Positions 1-7,610 of a stretch of 12,499 bases of DNA are shown here, piece after piece. The stretch covers positions 1 through 12,499 of the forward strand of contig CAZFDE010000078.1 of assembly GCA_964517795.1 (NCBI GenBank). The letters run 5' to 3'. The notes under the pieces are model-generated. The model saw only the letters and a list, made by a program, of their open reading frames with translations. It had not been told where the DNA came from and did not search any database. The stretch's first letter is position 1. Each line of letters opens with the position of its first letter. The position numbers and the translations under genes were made by a program. Source of the DNA: CAZFDE01 sp964517795. GTDB lineage: Bacteria > Planctomycetota > Phycisphaerae > Sedimentisphaerales > Anaerobacaceae.

Positions 1-1
1 T

Positions 2-274
2 CTTGGGATGGGAAAAGTCGAAGATTCGGTGAAAATTTTACTGGATATCGATGAAGTATTAGCCAGCACCGATCTGGGCGATTTTGGCTGTAAGGATCGT
101 CCTGCTCAAGCTGCACCCGCCCATAATGCATCTTCCACATGCGCACCTGTGGTGTCGGCCGATGCCGAACATGAACCATCGGGACAGACTGCAGAAGATT
201 TTGAGCAGGTGCAAGCGGATCAGGCTGAGAAATCTTCACAGGCTCTAAGCGAAGGATCTGAAAATGACCAATAG
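2..274 (+). CDS. cheW: CheW coupling protein, C-terminal end (5' truncated by window)
   Basis: Only the last part of the gene is present; the reading frame is open to the left edge. The first residues (GMGKVEDSVKILLDIDEVL) match the final beta-strand and helix of CheW, the adaptor that links receptors to the CheA kinase at the inner face of the membrane or in cytoplasmic arrays. After this the protein continues for about 65 residues rich in Ala, Glu, Gln, Ser and Asp with no recognisable fold, longer than the usual CheW end and probably disordered. The ATG at position 8 is internal to the CheW domain and is not the true start. The gene lies directly upstream of the receptor gene and in the same direction, as expected of a chemotaxis operon. 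The CheW call rests on about 20 residues plus context. Confidence 0.75.
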   Translation, partial: LGMGKVEDSVKILLDIDEVLASTDLGDFGCKDRPAQAAPAHNASSTCAPVVSADAEHEPSGQTAEDFEQVQADQAEKSSQALSEGSENDQ

Positions 275-449
275 AACCCCTTTCATTTCGATGATGTCGA
301 TTGTTCTTTGCGGACTCATCGAGGCGAATCCGCCGCTTGCCTTGCATACGATTGAAGGTAATCGCGGTGTATGCATCACCGGTACAGCTTCTTTGGCCAA
401 TCATCAAGAAGACAATTTGTGGGCATTGAAATTGAAGTATGAATTTTAA
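264..449 (+). CDS. Doubtful small ORF, 61 residues
   Basis: The ATG overlaps the end of the cheW frame by 11 bases and has a fair Shine-Dalgarno sequence (AAGGA at 252-256), so translational coupling is possible. The product is not recognised. It has a short hydrophobic stretch near residues 8-20 (ISMMSIVLCGLI), broken by polar residues and too short for a confident signal peptide or membrane helix. It ends 45 bases before the receptor gene. It could be a real small protein, the degraded start of a longer gene, or a chance frame; the intergenic stretch between cheW and the receptor holds nothing else I recognise. Confidence 0.3.
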   Translation: MTNRTPFISMMSIVLCGLIEANPPLALHTIEGNRGVCITGTASLANHQEDNLWALKLKYEF

Positions 450-494
450 GGCCAATAACCGTAAATACGATAACTGGATTAGGAGTGAATTAAA

Positions 495-2954
495 ATGGCA
501 AAGCAAACAAAAGCAAGACAAAGCAAAAGCCGTAAAAGCAATGGTCAATCAGGAAACGCTGTTTCCCGGTTGAAAGAACTGGAAGATTTACGCAGCCAAG
601 TTGAAGGAATCAGCCGTGCACAGGCGGTGATCGAATTCGAGATGGACGGTACGATCATTAAAGCCAATGATAATTTCTTAAATGTCTTGGGCTATACGTT
701 GAATGAGATTCAGGGCCAGCATCACTCGATGTTTGTGGAACCGGATTACAAGGCATCGCCTGAATACAAGCAGTTTTGGGATGCCCTGAACCGCGGCGAG
801 TATCAGACCGGTGAATTTAAACGCCTCGGTAAAGGCGGTAAAGAGGTCTGGATCCAGGCGTCTTATACCCCCATTTTAGATCGAAACGGCAAGCCGTTCA
901 AAGTCGTTAAATTTGCAACCGATGCGACCGATCAGAAACTTAAAAACGCTGATTATCAAGGCCAAATCGAAGGGATCAACAACTCACAGGCGGTGATCGA
1001 ATTCGAGATGGACGGTACGATCATTAAAGCCAATGATAATTTCTTAAATGTCTTGGGCTATACGTTGAATGAGATTCAGGGCCAGCATCACTCGATGTTT
1101 GTGGAACCGGATTACAAGGCATCGCCTGAATACAAGCAGTTTTGGGATGCCCTGAACCGCGGCGAGCATCAGACCGGTGAATTTAAACGCCTCGGTAAAG
1201 GCGGTAAAGCGGTCTGGATCCAGGCATCCTATACGCCAATAAAAGATCTTAACGGCAAGCCGTTCAAAGTCGTTAAATTCGCGATCGATATTACAGATCA
1301 GAAGATGCAGATTGAACAGCAGCAATTTGAGACCGAAAACATTTTAAGAAGTATTGGCGCTCCGATGTTTGTCACAGATGAGAATCTTGTAGTCCAGTCT
1401 ATCAATGATGCTGCTTTGACCACACTGGGTTATACGCGAGAGGAAGTTGTAGGCAAAATGACCTGTGGTCAGGTTTGCAAAACCCACTTATGCGGCACTA
1501 AAGATTGTACTATCAAGAACTGCATGCAGACCCGCGAAGTAATTGCCGGTGAAACAGAAGCTACGACCCGAGATGGGAAAAAGGTGCCGATTGCGGCTGT
1601 TTGTTCAGCGTTGTTTGACAAGGAAGGTAAGCCTTACGGTGGGATGGAAGTTATCATCGACCAGACTGAACAGAAAGGGACGCTCAAGGAAGTAGCCCGT
1701 CTGATTGATGCGGCTCAAGAAGGCAATCTCGATGAACGTGCGGAAATCGGAAATTCTACCGGCGATTATAAAAAACTCCGTGAAGGGATCAACAAAATGC
1801 TGGACAGTATCGTTGATCCTTTAAATGAAGCAGCAGAAGTTCTGGAATCGGCTTCGAACAGAGATATGACTAAAAAGGTTGAAGGCAATTACAAAGGCAT
1901 GTTTGCCGATTTCAAGGAAAATGTAAACAAAACGATCCGTGCGATCGAACAGGCGCTTGGCGAAGTGACGGATTCGGTGGAACAGGTTTCCTCGGCCAGC
2001 ACCCAGATATCGAGTGCATCACAAACGCTGGCCGAAGGTGCCACCGAACAGGCCGCCAGCCTGGAAGAAGTATCTTCATCGCTCGAGGAAATGAATGCGC
2101 AGACCAAGCAGAATGCCGATAATGCCCAGCAGGCCAACACACTGGCTTCGGAAGCTCGTAAGTCGGCGAATACCGGAAATGAATCTATGCAGCGGATGAA
2201 CGAGGCCATCCAGAAGATCCAGAAAAGTTCGAACGAGACCTCCAAGATTATCAAGACCATTGATGAGATTGCATTCCAAACCAATCTGCTTGCATTAAAT
2301 GCGGCCGTCGAGGCGGCCCGTGCCGGTGAAGCTGGCAAGGGATTTGCCGTGGTTGCCGAAGAAGTTCGCAACCTGGCCCTGCGTAGTGCCGAAGCGGCTA
2401 AAAACACGGCCAATATGATCGAAGAATCGACGAACAACGCTAAAAACGGTGTGAGTATTGCTGAAGAAGTCGCCAAAGGTCTCAATGAGATCGTTGAGAG
2501 CATTGGCAAGACCACCGATCTGGTGGGCGAAATTGCGGCCGCCTCTCAGGAACAGGCTCAGGGCATCGACCAGATCAATATAGCCGTATCTCAGATGGAT
2601 AAGGTTACTCAGCAGAATGCGGCCAATGCCGAAGAATCCGCCAGTGCTTCGGAAGAACTCAATGCCCAGGCAGCCAGTTTGCAGGATATGGTCCGGCAGT
2701 TTATTTTAAGCCATAACCAGAGCCAAGTCAGCGCCCAAACGGTACAGCGGCAAACACCGCCGGCATCGGGCGGAAACAGGGAATTGACCCATGTTGATCA
2801 GGCATTCCATCAGATCGCCAATGATCAGAAAGCGCAATCAAGTTCAAAGACTTCGGTGGTAAAAAAGGAAACAGCCAAAGCAAAAGCGGAAAAAATGATT
2901 CCTCTGCAAGATGATCATACCGACAACGATGATTTTAAGGAATTCAACCGTTAA
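495..2954 (+). CDS. Soluble methyl-accepting chemotaxis protein with three PAS domains
   Basis: An 819-residue receptor with no membrane segment, so a cytoplasmic sensor. The start is supported by AGGAG at 481-485. A basic N-terminus (about 1-20) and a short coiled coil lead into two BdlA-type PAS domains (about 40-150 and 162-272) that are almost identical to each other. A third PAS (about 278-393) carries five evenly spaced cysteines (C324, C328, C333, C338, C343). Two HAMP-like segments follow (about 397-490), then the coiled-coil signalling domain (about 490-735) with the conserved hairpin tip near 590-625 (IAFQTNLLALNAAVEAARAG), which binds CheW and CheA. The last 80 residues are a flexible tail ending DDFKEFNR; no NWETF-type CheR-docking pentapeptide is visible. 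By family knowledge such PAS domains sense redox state, a cofactor or a small ligand; the actual signal cannot be read from the sequence. Methylation sites should lie on the helices flanking the tip and be served by CheR, CheB and CheD encoded downstream. Confidence 0.95.
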   Translation: MAKQTKARQSKSRKSNGQSGNAVSRLKELEDLRSQVEGISRAQAVIEFEMDGTIIKANDNFLNVLGYTLNEIQGQHHSMFVEPDYKASPEYKQFWDALNRGEYQTGEFKRLGKGGKEVWIQASYTPILDRNGKPFKVVKFATDATDQKLKNADYQGQIEGINNSQAVIEFEMDGTIIKANDNFLNVLGYTLNEIQGQHHSMFVEPDYKASPEYKQFWDALNRGEHQTGEFKRLGKGGKAVWIQASYTPIKDLNGKPFKVVKFAIDITDQKMQIEQQQFETENILRSIGAPMFVTDENLVVQSINDAALTTLGYTREEVVGKMTCGQVCKTHLCGTKDCTIKNCMQTREVIAGETEATTRDGKKVPIAAVCSALFDKEGKPYGGMEVIIDQTEQKGTLKEVARLIDAAQEGNLDERAEIGNSTGDYKKLREGINKMLDSIVDPLNEAAEVLESASNRDMTKKVEGNYKGMFADFKENVNKTIRAIEQALGEVTDSVEQVSSASTQISSASQTLAEGATEQAASLEEVSSSLEEMNAQTKQNADNAQQANTLASEARKSANTGNESMQRMNEAIQKIQKSSNETSKIIKTIDEIAFQTNLLALNAAVEAARAGEAGKGFAVVAEEVRNLALRSAEAAKNTANMIEESTNNAKNGVSIAEEVAKGLNEIVESIGKTTDLVGEIAAASQEQAQGIDQINIAVSQMDKVTQQNAANAEESASASEELNAQAASLQDMVRQFILSHNQSQVSAQTVQRQTPPASGGNRELTHVDQAFHQIANDQKAQSSSKTSVVKKETAKAKAEKMIPLQDDHTDNDDFKEFNR
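619..859 (+). repeat. PAS-domain internal repeat, copy 1
   Basis: First copy of a 241-base block that recurs 366 bases (122 codons) downstream with only two mismatches (T801/C1167, giving Tyr/His, and A844/C1210, giving Glu/Ala). It encodes residues about 42-122 of the receptor, the core of PAS 1. The sequence on either side of the block is clearly more divergent between the copies, although a 29-base stretch near 888-916 is again identical. Confidence 0.97.
985..1225 (+). repeat. PAS-domain internal repeat, copy 2
   Basis: Second copy of the block at 619-859, encoding residues about 164-244, the core of PAS 2. It is in frame with the first copy, so the protein carries two nearly identical sensory modules. 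Confidence 0.97.
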
Positions 2955-2969
2955 TGACTAAAGGATTCG

Positions 2970-3008
2970 GGCCATACCGGGCGGGTCGCCAGATTCGCCC
3001 GGCTGGCC
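2970..3008 (+). other. Intergenic hairpin between receptor gene and cheY
   Basis: GGCCA (2970-2974) and CCGGGCG (2977-2983) pair with CGCCCGG (2996-3002) and TGGCC (3004-3008), leaving small internal mismatches and a loop of about 12 bases. It is GC-rich and sits just after the receptor stop codon. There is no T-run after it, so it is not a standard intrinsic terminator. It may limit read-through or protect the 3' end of the very long upstream message, setting different levels for the receptor and the downstream genes. Confidence 0.6.
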
Positions 3009-3056
3009 ATATCCCCCTTAGTCGAAACAGCAGATTAATGTTTAGGAGAATGTCTT

Positions 3057-3434
3057 ATGGCAAAGTCACTGATGATCGTCGATGATTCGGCAACTATGCG
3101 AAAGATTATTATGCGTACGGTGCGGATGTCGGGTCTGGAATTTGACAAGACCGAAGAGGCCGGCAACGGCCTGGAAGCCATTGAAAAACTCAAAGCCGAT
3201 AAGATGGACATTGTCTTATGCGATGTCAATATGCCCGAGATGAACGGTTTGGAAATGGTCAAGAAGATACGGGCAGAATTGCCGCAATGCGCGGACATGA
3301 AGATCATTATGGTTACTACGGAAAGTTCCGACGAGATCGTCAACCAGGCGATGAACGACGGGGCCAGCGGTTTTATTAATAAACCCTTCACGCCTGAAAA
3401 GTTTCAGGAAAAACTGGCACCGTTAATGAATTAG
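3057..3434 (+). CDS. cheY: CheY-type single-domain response regulator (first copy)
   Basis: A 125-residue receiver domain with no output domain, the usual size of CheY. The acidic pair D9-D10, the phospho-acceptor D56 (in CDVNMPEMNG), T87 and K109 (in NKPF) are all in place, so it should accept phosphate from CheA and carry the signal to the motility machinery (flagellar switch or pilus). The start has a good Shine-Dalgarno sequence (AGGAG at 3044-3048). It lies between the receptor gene and a cheX gene; the neighbouring CheX-type phosphatase is the natural partner that would dephosphorylate it. It is distinct in sequence from the second CheY encoded near 9.0 kb. Confidence 0.95.
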   Translation: MAKSLMIVDDSATMRKIIMRTVRMSGLEFDKTEEAGNGLEAIEKLKADKMDIVLCDVNMPEMNGLEMVKKIRAELPQCADMKIIMVTTESSDEIVNQAMNDGASGFINKPFTPEKFQEKLAPLMN

Positions 3435-3478
3435 GACGCCATGTTATCGATAAACAGTTAAACAGAAAGGATGTCAGG

Positions 3479-3958
3479 ATGATCGATCAGATCTCTTTTA
3501 CGGATACACTGCTCGACGCAGCCAAAGAGGTATTTGAAACTATGATTTTTATGGATATTGCCCGAAACCCAGAAGACGAAAATCCGATCGAGCATGATTC
3601 GTTTCTGGGTACTATCACCTTTAACGGCGATCTGGAGGGATGCCTGGGAATTTGCTGCAGCGAAACCTGTGCCGGGACTATCGCGGCGAATATGCTGGGT
3701 TTGGAACCGACGGAGATTTCCAAAGAGGATATAAACGACGCAATGGGGGAAGTGGCCAATATGATCATGGGCAGTATCAAATCCCGGATCCAGAATGCCG
3801 TGGGAAGTATTCGTGTATCGATACCTTCGGTTGTACGGGGGTGCAAGCTGGAGAATAATCTTGGTGAAGCTTCGGTGAAGGTGCTGGAAAAAGTTAGTTT
3901 CGAAGGCGAACACACGGCGGAGCTTTCATTTTTATACCGACAAAAGACTGGAGAGTAA
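3479..3958 (+). CDS. cheX: CheX-type CheY-P phosphatase (stand-alone)
   Basis: A 159-residue protein of the CheX/CheC/FliY family, which speeds removal of phosphate from CheY-P. The family's catalytic pair is visible as E91 and N94 in the motif GEVANMIMG, the single E-x2-N signature typical of CheX (CheC usually has two). Length fits CheX. AAAGGA at 3466-3471 gives suitable spacing to this ATG; the ATG at 3471 is followed by a stop after three codons. It directly follows cheY and is separated by only 7 bases from the next gene, which encodes a related domain. The phosphatase role is from family knowledge; which CheY it serves is inferred from position. Confidence 0.88.
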   Translation: MIDQISFTDTLLDAAKEVFETMIFMDIARNPEDENPIEHDSFLGTITFNGDLEGCLGICCSETCAGTIAANMLGLEPTEISKEDINDAMGEVANMIMGSIKSRIQNAVGSIRVSIPSVVRGCKLENNLGEASVKVLEKVSFEGEHTAELSFLYRQKTGE

Positions 3959-3965
3959 TGATCCG

Positions 3966-5498
3966 ATGGCAACCGGTGTCGAACAACAATCTCAGGTGGT
4001 GGATTTAGCACTGAATGCGTTTGAAGCATTCTGTGAAGATATTGGCGCGATGTTGTCTTTGGATATAGAGGTCGAAGAAACATCGACTTTTATTGATAAA
4101 GTCGAGAAGATATGCAAAGCCTATAAAAAGCCGGCCGCCGTTATTTTGGTTGATGCACAGGGTGAACTGGATGGCACATTTCGTTTGATTCTTGATAAAA
4201 AAGGGCTATTCATTCTCGGTGGAACGATCGTGATGCAGCCGGAAAAGAAAATCGAAGAGAATCTCAAACGCGGTTCTGATAAAGATATCGAAGCAATCGT
4301 AGACGGCTTCGGTGAAATGGGCAACTTGATGATCGGCAGTTGGGATCGGATTTTTCGCGATGAACTGTCGCAACCGATCCATCTAAAGCAATCGGGTACG
4401 TTCATCGGTGATCCTCGAGAAAACACCGAACAAATGCTGGGGGTATCCGGCGAACATGCTTTTCTTTTCAAAGAATTTGAAATGACAATCACACCCTTTG
4501 CCAGTTTTAAGTGTGGCGTGCTTTTTCCCGAGAGTCTCTTCGAACCAAAAGATGAAACAGCGGTCGATCAATTGCAAGCCGATGTGCAGGAGGCGCAAAG
4601 CAACACGGCCGATGAAACATCCAAAAATGAAAAAATGCCTGAAATCGAGGAAACCGTTTCAAAAGACCAGAATGGACAATCACCCTCGCAGCCGTCACAA
4701 ACGGAAGATCAAGTCAACGCGTCTATTGATAAGACCGAGGCTGAAAATAATACCGGCGAAAAGGGTTCGGATGGTGACCACGCGCAGAACTCATCCGCAA
4801 AAAAAGACACGCCATCTGAACAGAAGTTGTCGGGTGTGTCGCACGGTGAACAGGCTGAAGAAAATGCGGATAAGACCTGCGGAATTTCAAATTCACCTTC
4901 GTGTGAAGTTCAAAAAGAATCATCTGAAATGCCCCCTTCAGTATCAAACACCGTCCCTGAAATGAACGATTCGCCAGAGGTTGTAAGGCCTGCGCAGGAT
5001 TCGGTTCTGTTAAGTATCTGTGCGCAGGATATCATGCAGCAAGACGTGATTTGGGGTCATTCGGATGAAAGTGTGCAGGACATATTAACAAAAATGCAGC
5101 AATTCGACACCGGCTATGTATTGATCGGGACTGATGGCGTACTGGAAGGCCTTGTATCGCGGTCGGATATCGCATCGGCGCAAAGTATCTATCTGCGGCC
5201 GATATTTTCCAAGTGGCGACGTCCGCAAGACGATGCGACCCTTCAGATCAAAGTCAAATGGATCATGACCCGGCCGGTTCGAACACTGCGGCCGGATGCA
5301 TCACTTGCCGTGATGATGGAACATATGATGCGTTACGCCGGAAAATGTATCCCGATCGTCGAAACAGAAAGTCGTACAATAGGCATTGTTACCGTATTTG
5401 ATATTTTCGAGGCGCTGTTAAGCCATACCATAGAGATCTCGTTTGCCGGTAAGCCGGCTTTGGTGCAAGCTGCGGCGTCTTGTTCAAACGAGAAATAA
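3966..5498 (+). CDS. CheX/CheC-type domain fused to a CBS-domain pair
   Basis: A 510-residue protein with three parts. Residues about 1-200 form a CheX/CheC-like domain with the catalytic signature E117 and N120 (GEMGNLMIG), so a CheY-P phosphatase activity is plausible. Residues about 205-345 are a long low-complexity linker rich in Glu, Ser, Gln, Asn, Asp and Lys. Residues about 348-485 form two CBS motifs (starting near CAQDIMQQDV and KWIMTRPVRTL), separated by a short insert containing SKWRRPQDDATLQ. CBS pairs commonly bind adenine nucleotides such as AMP, ATP or SAM, so the phosphatase may be tuned by energy state; this is inference. The gene begins 7 bases after cheX and ends 12 bases before cheA, so it is embedded in the operon. 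There is only a distant GGAG (about 3951-3954) as ribosome binding site, so coupling to cheX translation is likely. The N-terminal family call is less certain than the CBS call. Confidence 0.8.
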   Translation: MATGVEQQSQVVDLALNAFEAFCEDIGAMLSLDIEVEETSTFIDKVEKICKAYKKPAAVILVDAQGELDGTFRLILDKKGLFILGGTIVMQPEKKIEENLKRGSDKDIEAIVDGFGEMGNLMIGSWDRIFRDELSQPIHLKQSGTFIGDPRENTEQMLGVSGEHAFLFKEFEMTITPFASFKCGVLFPESLFEPKDETAVDQLQADVQEAQSNTADETSKNEKMPEIEETVSKDQNGQSPSQPSQTEDQVNASIDKTEAENNTGEKGSDGDHAQNSSAKKDTPSEQKLSGVSHGEQAEENADKTCGISNSPSCEVQKESSEMPPSVSNTVPEMNDSPEVVRPAQDSVLLSICAQDIMQQDVIWGHSDESVQDILTKMQQFDTGYVLIGTDGVLEGLVSRSDIASAQSIYLRPIFSKWRRPQDDATLQIKVKWIMTRPVRTLRPDASLAVMMEHMMRYAGKCIPIVETESRTIGIVTVFDIFEALLSHTIEISFAGKPALVQAAASCSNEK

Positions 5499-5510
5499 AG
5501 ACTGAATGTT

Positions 5511-7592
5511 ATGGAACTGAACAATCAACTCAATGAGCTTATTGAACGTGCGGCATGCAGTATGAATATGCTGGACACCTCGGACGAAAAAGAAGTTGGC
5601 AAGCTGCAGGAAGTAATGCATGCGATCAATGAAACAATTTCAAAAATCGATGATGGATCTCTCGAAATTGTCAAAGAGGCACAAGCCGCCACAACAGAGG
5701 CGTCTGAATTGCTTCAAACTATTTTAAACGATCAGGTACAAGATGCTGCCCAATCTCTCACTAAAGTCAACCAGCAGATCTGTGTCCTTCAAGATCTGAT
5801 CGACCAGATCATGTCAGATGCGGGAGATACGCAAACAGGTGAAATATCAACACCGCAGAATAATGCCGAACAACAAGTTGAGCAGGCCGCTGTGATCGCG
5901 GAGGAAGATGTTCCATTGGTCTTGGATTTTATCACCGAATCGGACGAGCACATTGAATCTGCAGAGGCGGGATTACTTCAACTGGAGCACACGCCGGATG
6001 ATTCAGAAGTGCTCAACCAGGTCTTTCGTGCATTTCATACCATCAAAGGGATGGCAGGTTTTTTGAATCTTGGTGATATCGGATCACTGGCCCATGCAGC
6101 AGAAAATTTACTTGATCTCGCGCGCAAAGGCCAGTGTATGTTAACCGGCGAAAAAATGAATCTGGTTTTTGAATCGATCGACATGCTCAAAAAGACAATC
6201 GCCGATTTGGCATCATCGATCGAGGCCGGTGAGCCGGTGCCCGTTCACTTGCATCTACAACCGTTACTGGAAAAATTAAAAACCGCGGTGGAGCAAACCG
6301 CGGACGATGCGCTGAATAGTCCCGAAGCTCCGCAATATGATCAAAAACTGGATGCAATGCTGGGGCAAAATCACCCGGCAAAATCGAGCTGTACAGCTCC
6401 GGAGGAACATTTCAAAACACATGCCCGCGGCGAAGAGAAAATCAAAGTCAGCATGAAACGCCTCGATAACCTGATCAATATGGTCGGTGAATTGGTGATC
6501 GCCCAGTTAATGGTGGCCGAGCAGGCCAATACGAAACTGGCATCGGAACATGAATTGGGCTGTAAAATTGCCCATCAAAATAAGATTATCCGTGAATTGC
6601 AGGAATTATCCATGTCGATGCGTATGATTCCGATCGCCGGTGTGTTCCAAAAAATGGCGCGACTAGTTCGTGACCTGTCCCATAAATCGGGAAAACGAGT
6701 GCGTTTTAGCACCTCGGGCGATGAAACGGAACTGGACCGCAACATCGTGGACAAAATTGCGGACCCGCTGGTTCACATGATCCGCAATTCGGTGGACCAC
6801 GGGATCGAATCAGCCGACGAACGAGCGCAAGCAGGAAAGAACCCGACAGGATATGTCGAACTCCGCGCATTTCATCAGGCTGGTCATATCATTATCGAGA
6901 TCGAAGATGACGGCAAAGGACTGGACCGCGACCGGATTTTGAAAAAAGCGGTCGATAACGGTATTGTAAAATCCGGGCAGGACATGAACGATGATGAGGT
7001 TTACAAATTGATCTTTCATGCCGGATTGTCCACCGCCCAAAAAATAACCAGCGTATCTGGACGGGGCGTTGGGATGGATGTTGTCAAAAAAAACATTGAA
7101 TCGCTGCGGGGCAAAATAGATATTCGCTCACAAAAAGGCAAAGGCACTGTGTTTACAATTTCACTGCCGTTAACGTTGGCGATCATCGACGGTCAAATCA
7201 TAACCATCGGTGAAGAGCGGTATATCGTCCCGATCAATTCGATTGTTCGAACCCTCCGGCCCAAAAAAGAGCAAATCTCTTCGGTTCAAAATCGCGGTGA
7301 GATGGTTCATGTCCGAGGCCAGTTGTTACCACTGATACGCTTATATGAATTATTTGATCTTAAGCCGGGAACCACCGATCCGACCGAATCACTTTTGGTG
7401 ATTGTCGAAACCAATGGTCAACACTGCTGTATGCTGGTCGATGAACTTTTAGGTCAGCAACAGATCGTGATCAAAAGTCTTGGGGACGGTTTAGGTAAAT
7501 TAAACGGTGTTTCCGGGGCGGCCATTATGGGTGACGGGAAAGTCAGTTTGATCCTGGATATCCCCGGCATTATGAAACTGGCACAACAATGA
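5511..7592 (+). CDS. cheA: Chemotaxis sensor histidine kinase CheA
   Basis: A 693-residue kinase. Domains: a helical N-terminal extension (about 1-130) not normally found in CheA; Hpt/P1 (about 137-255) with phosphorylation site H176 in FHTIKGMAGFL; a short linker without a recognisable P2 CheY-docking domain; the P3 dimerisation hairpin (from about 309, KRLDNLINMVGELV); the P4 ATPase with N-box around N426 (MIRNSVDHGIE), G1 (EDDGKGLD) and G2 (SGRGVGMDVV) motifs; and a C-terminal CheW-like P5 domain (about 560-693). It takes receptor signals through CheW and passes phosphate to CheY and CheB in the cytoplasmic signalling array. No strong Shine-Dalgarno sequence precedes this ATG, which lies 12 bases after the previous stop, so coupled translation is likely. 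The start is supported by continuity of the helical extension but remains the weakest part of the call. Confidence 0.97.
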   Translation: MELNNQLNELIERAACSMNMLDTSDEKEVGKLQEVMHAINETISKIDDGSLEIVKEAQAATTEASELLQTILNDQVQDAAQSLTKVNQQICVLQDLIDQIMSDAGDTQTGEISTPQNNAEQQVEQAAVIAEEDVPLVLDFITESDEHIESAEAGLLQLEHTPDDSEVLNQVFRAFHTIKGMAGFLNLGDIGSLAHAAENLLDLARKGQCMLTGEKMNLVFESIDMLKKTIADLASSIEAGEPVPVHLHLQPLLEKLKTAVEQTADDALNSPEAPQYDQKLDAMLGQNHPAKSSCTAPEEHFKTHARGEEKIKVSMKRLDNLINMVGELVIAQLMVAEQANTKLASEHELGCKIAHQNKIIRELQELSMSMRMIPIAGVFQKMARLVRDLSHKSGKRVRFSTSGDETELDRNIVDKIADPLVHMIRNSVDHGIESADERAQAGKNPTGYVELRAFHQAGHIIIEIEDDGKGLDRDRILKKAVDNGIVKSGQDMNDDEVYKLIFHAGLSTAQKITSVSGRGVGMDVVKKNIESLRGKIDIRSQKGKGTVFTISLPLTLAIIDGQIITIGEERYIVPINSIVRTLRPKKEQISSVQNRGEMVHVRGQLLPLIRLYELFDLKPGTTDPTESLLVIVETNGQHCCMLVDELLGQQQIVIKSLGDGLGKLNGVSGAAIMGDGKVSLILDIPGIMKLAQQ

Positions 7593-7610
7593 GAGGCGAT
7601 AAGGATATCA

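Noticed and set aside
440..494. Possible promoter upstream of the receptor gene
   Set aside because: AT-rich with loose -10-like matches (for example around GATAAC) but no convincing paired -35/-10, sigma-28 or sigma-54 element could be aligned.
1889..2515. Long - strand open frame (208 codons) opposite the receptor signalling domain
   Set aside because: It mirrors the repetitive Ala/Glu/Ser codon pattern of the coiled-coil coding strand, has no recognisable protein features, and the + strand gene is certain.
3444..3453. Perfect 10-base palindrome TTATCGATAA between cheY1 and cheX1
   Set aside because: Short, AT-rich and alone; palindromes of this size around ATCGAT are expected by chance and no second copy or regulator gene supports an operator.
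4083..4105. Inverted repeat TCGACTTT ... AAAGTCGA with a 7-base spacer
   Set aside because: Lies inside the coding region of the CheX/CheC-CBS gene, with no partner site elsewhere; treated as chance.
4498..4965. 155-codon + strand frame overlapping the CheX/CheC-CBS linker
   Set aside because: Very basic, low-complexity product caused by reading the acidic linker in another frame; no family resemblance.
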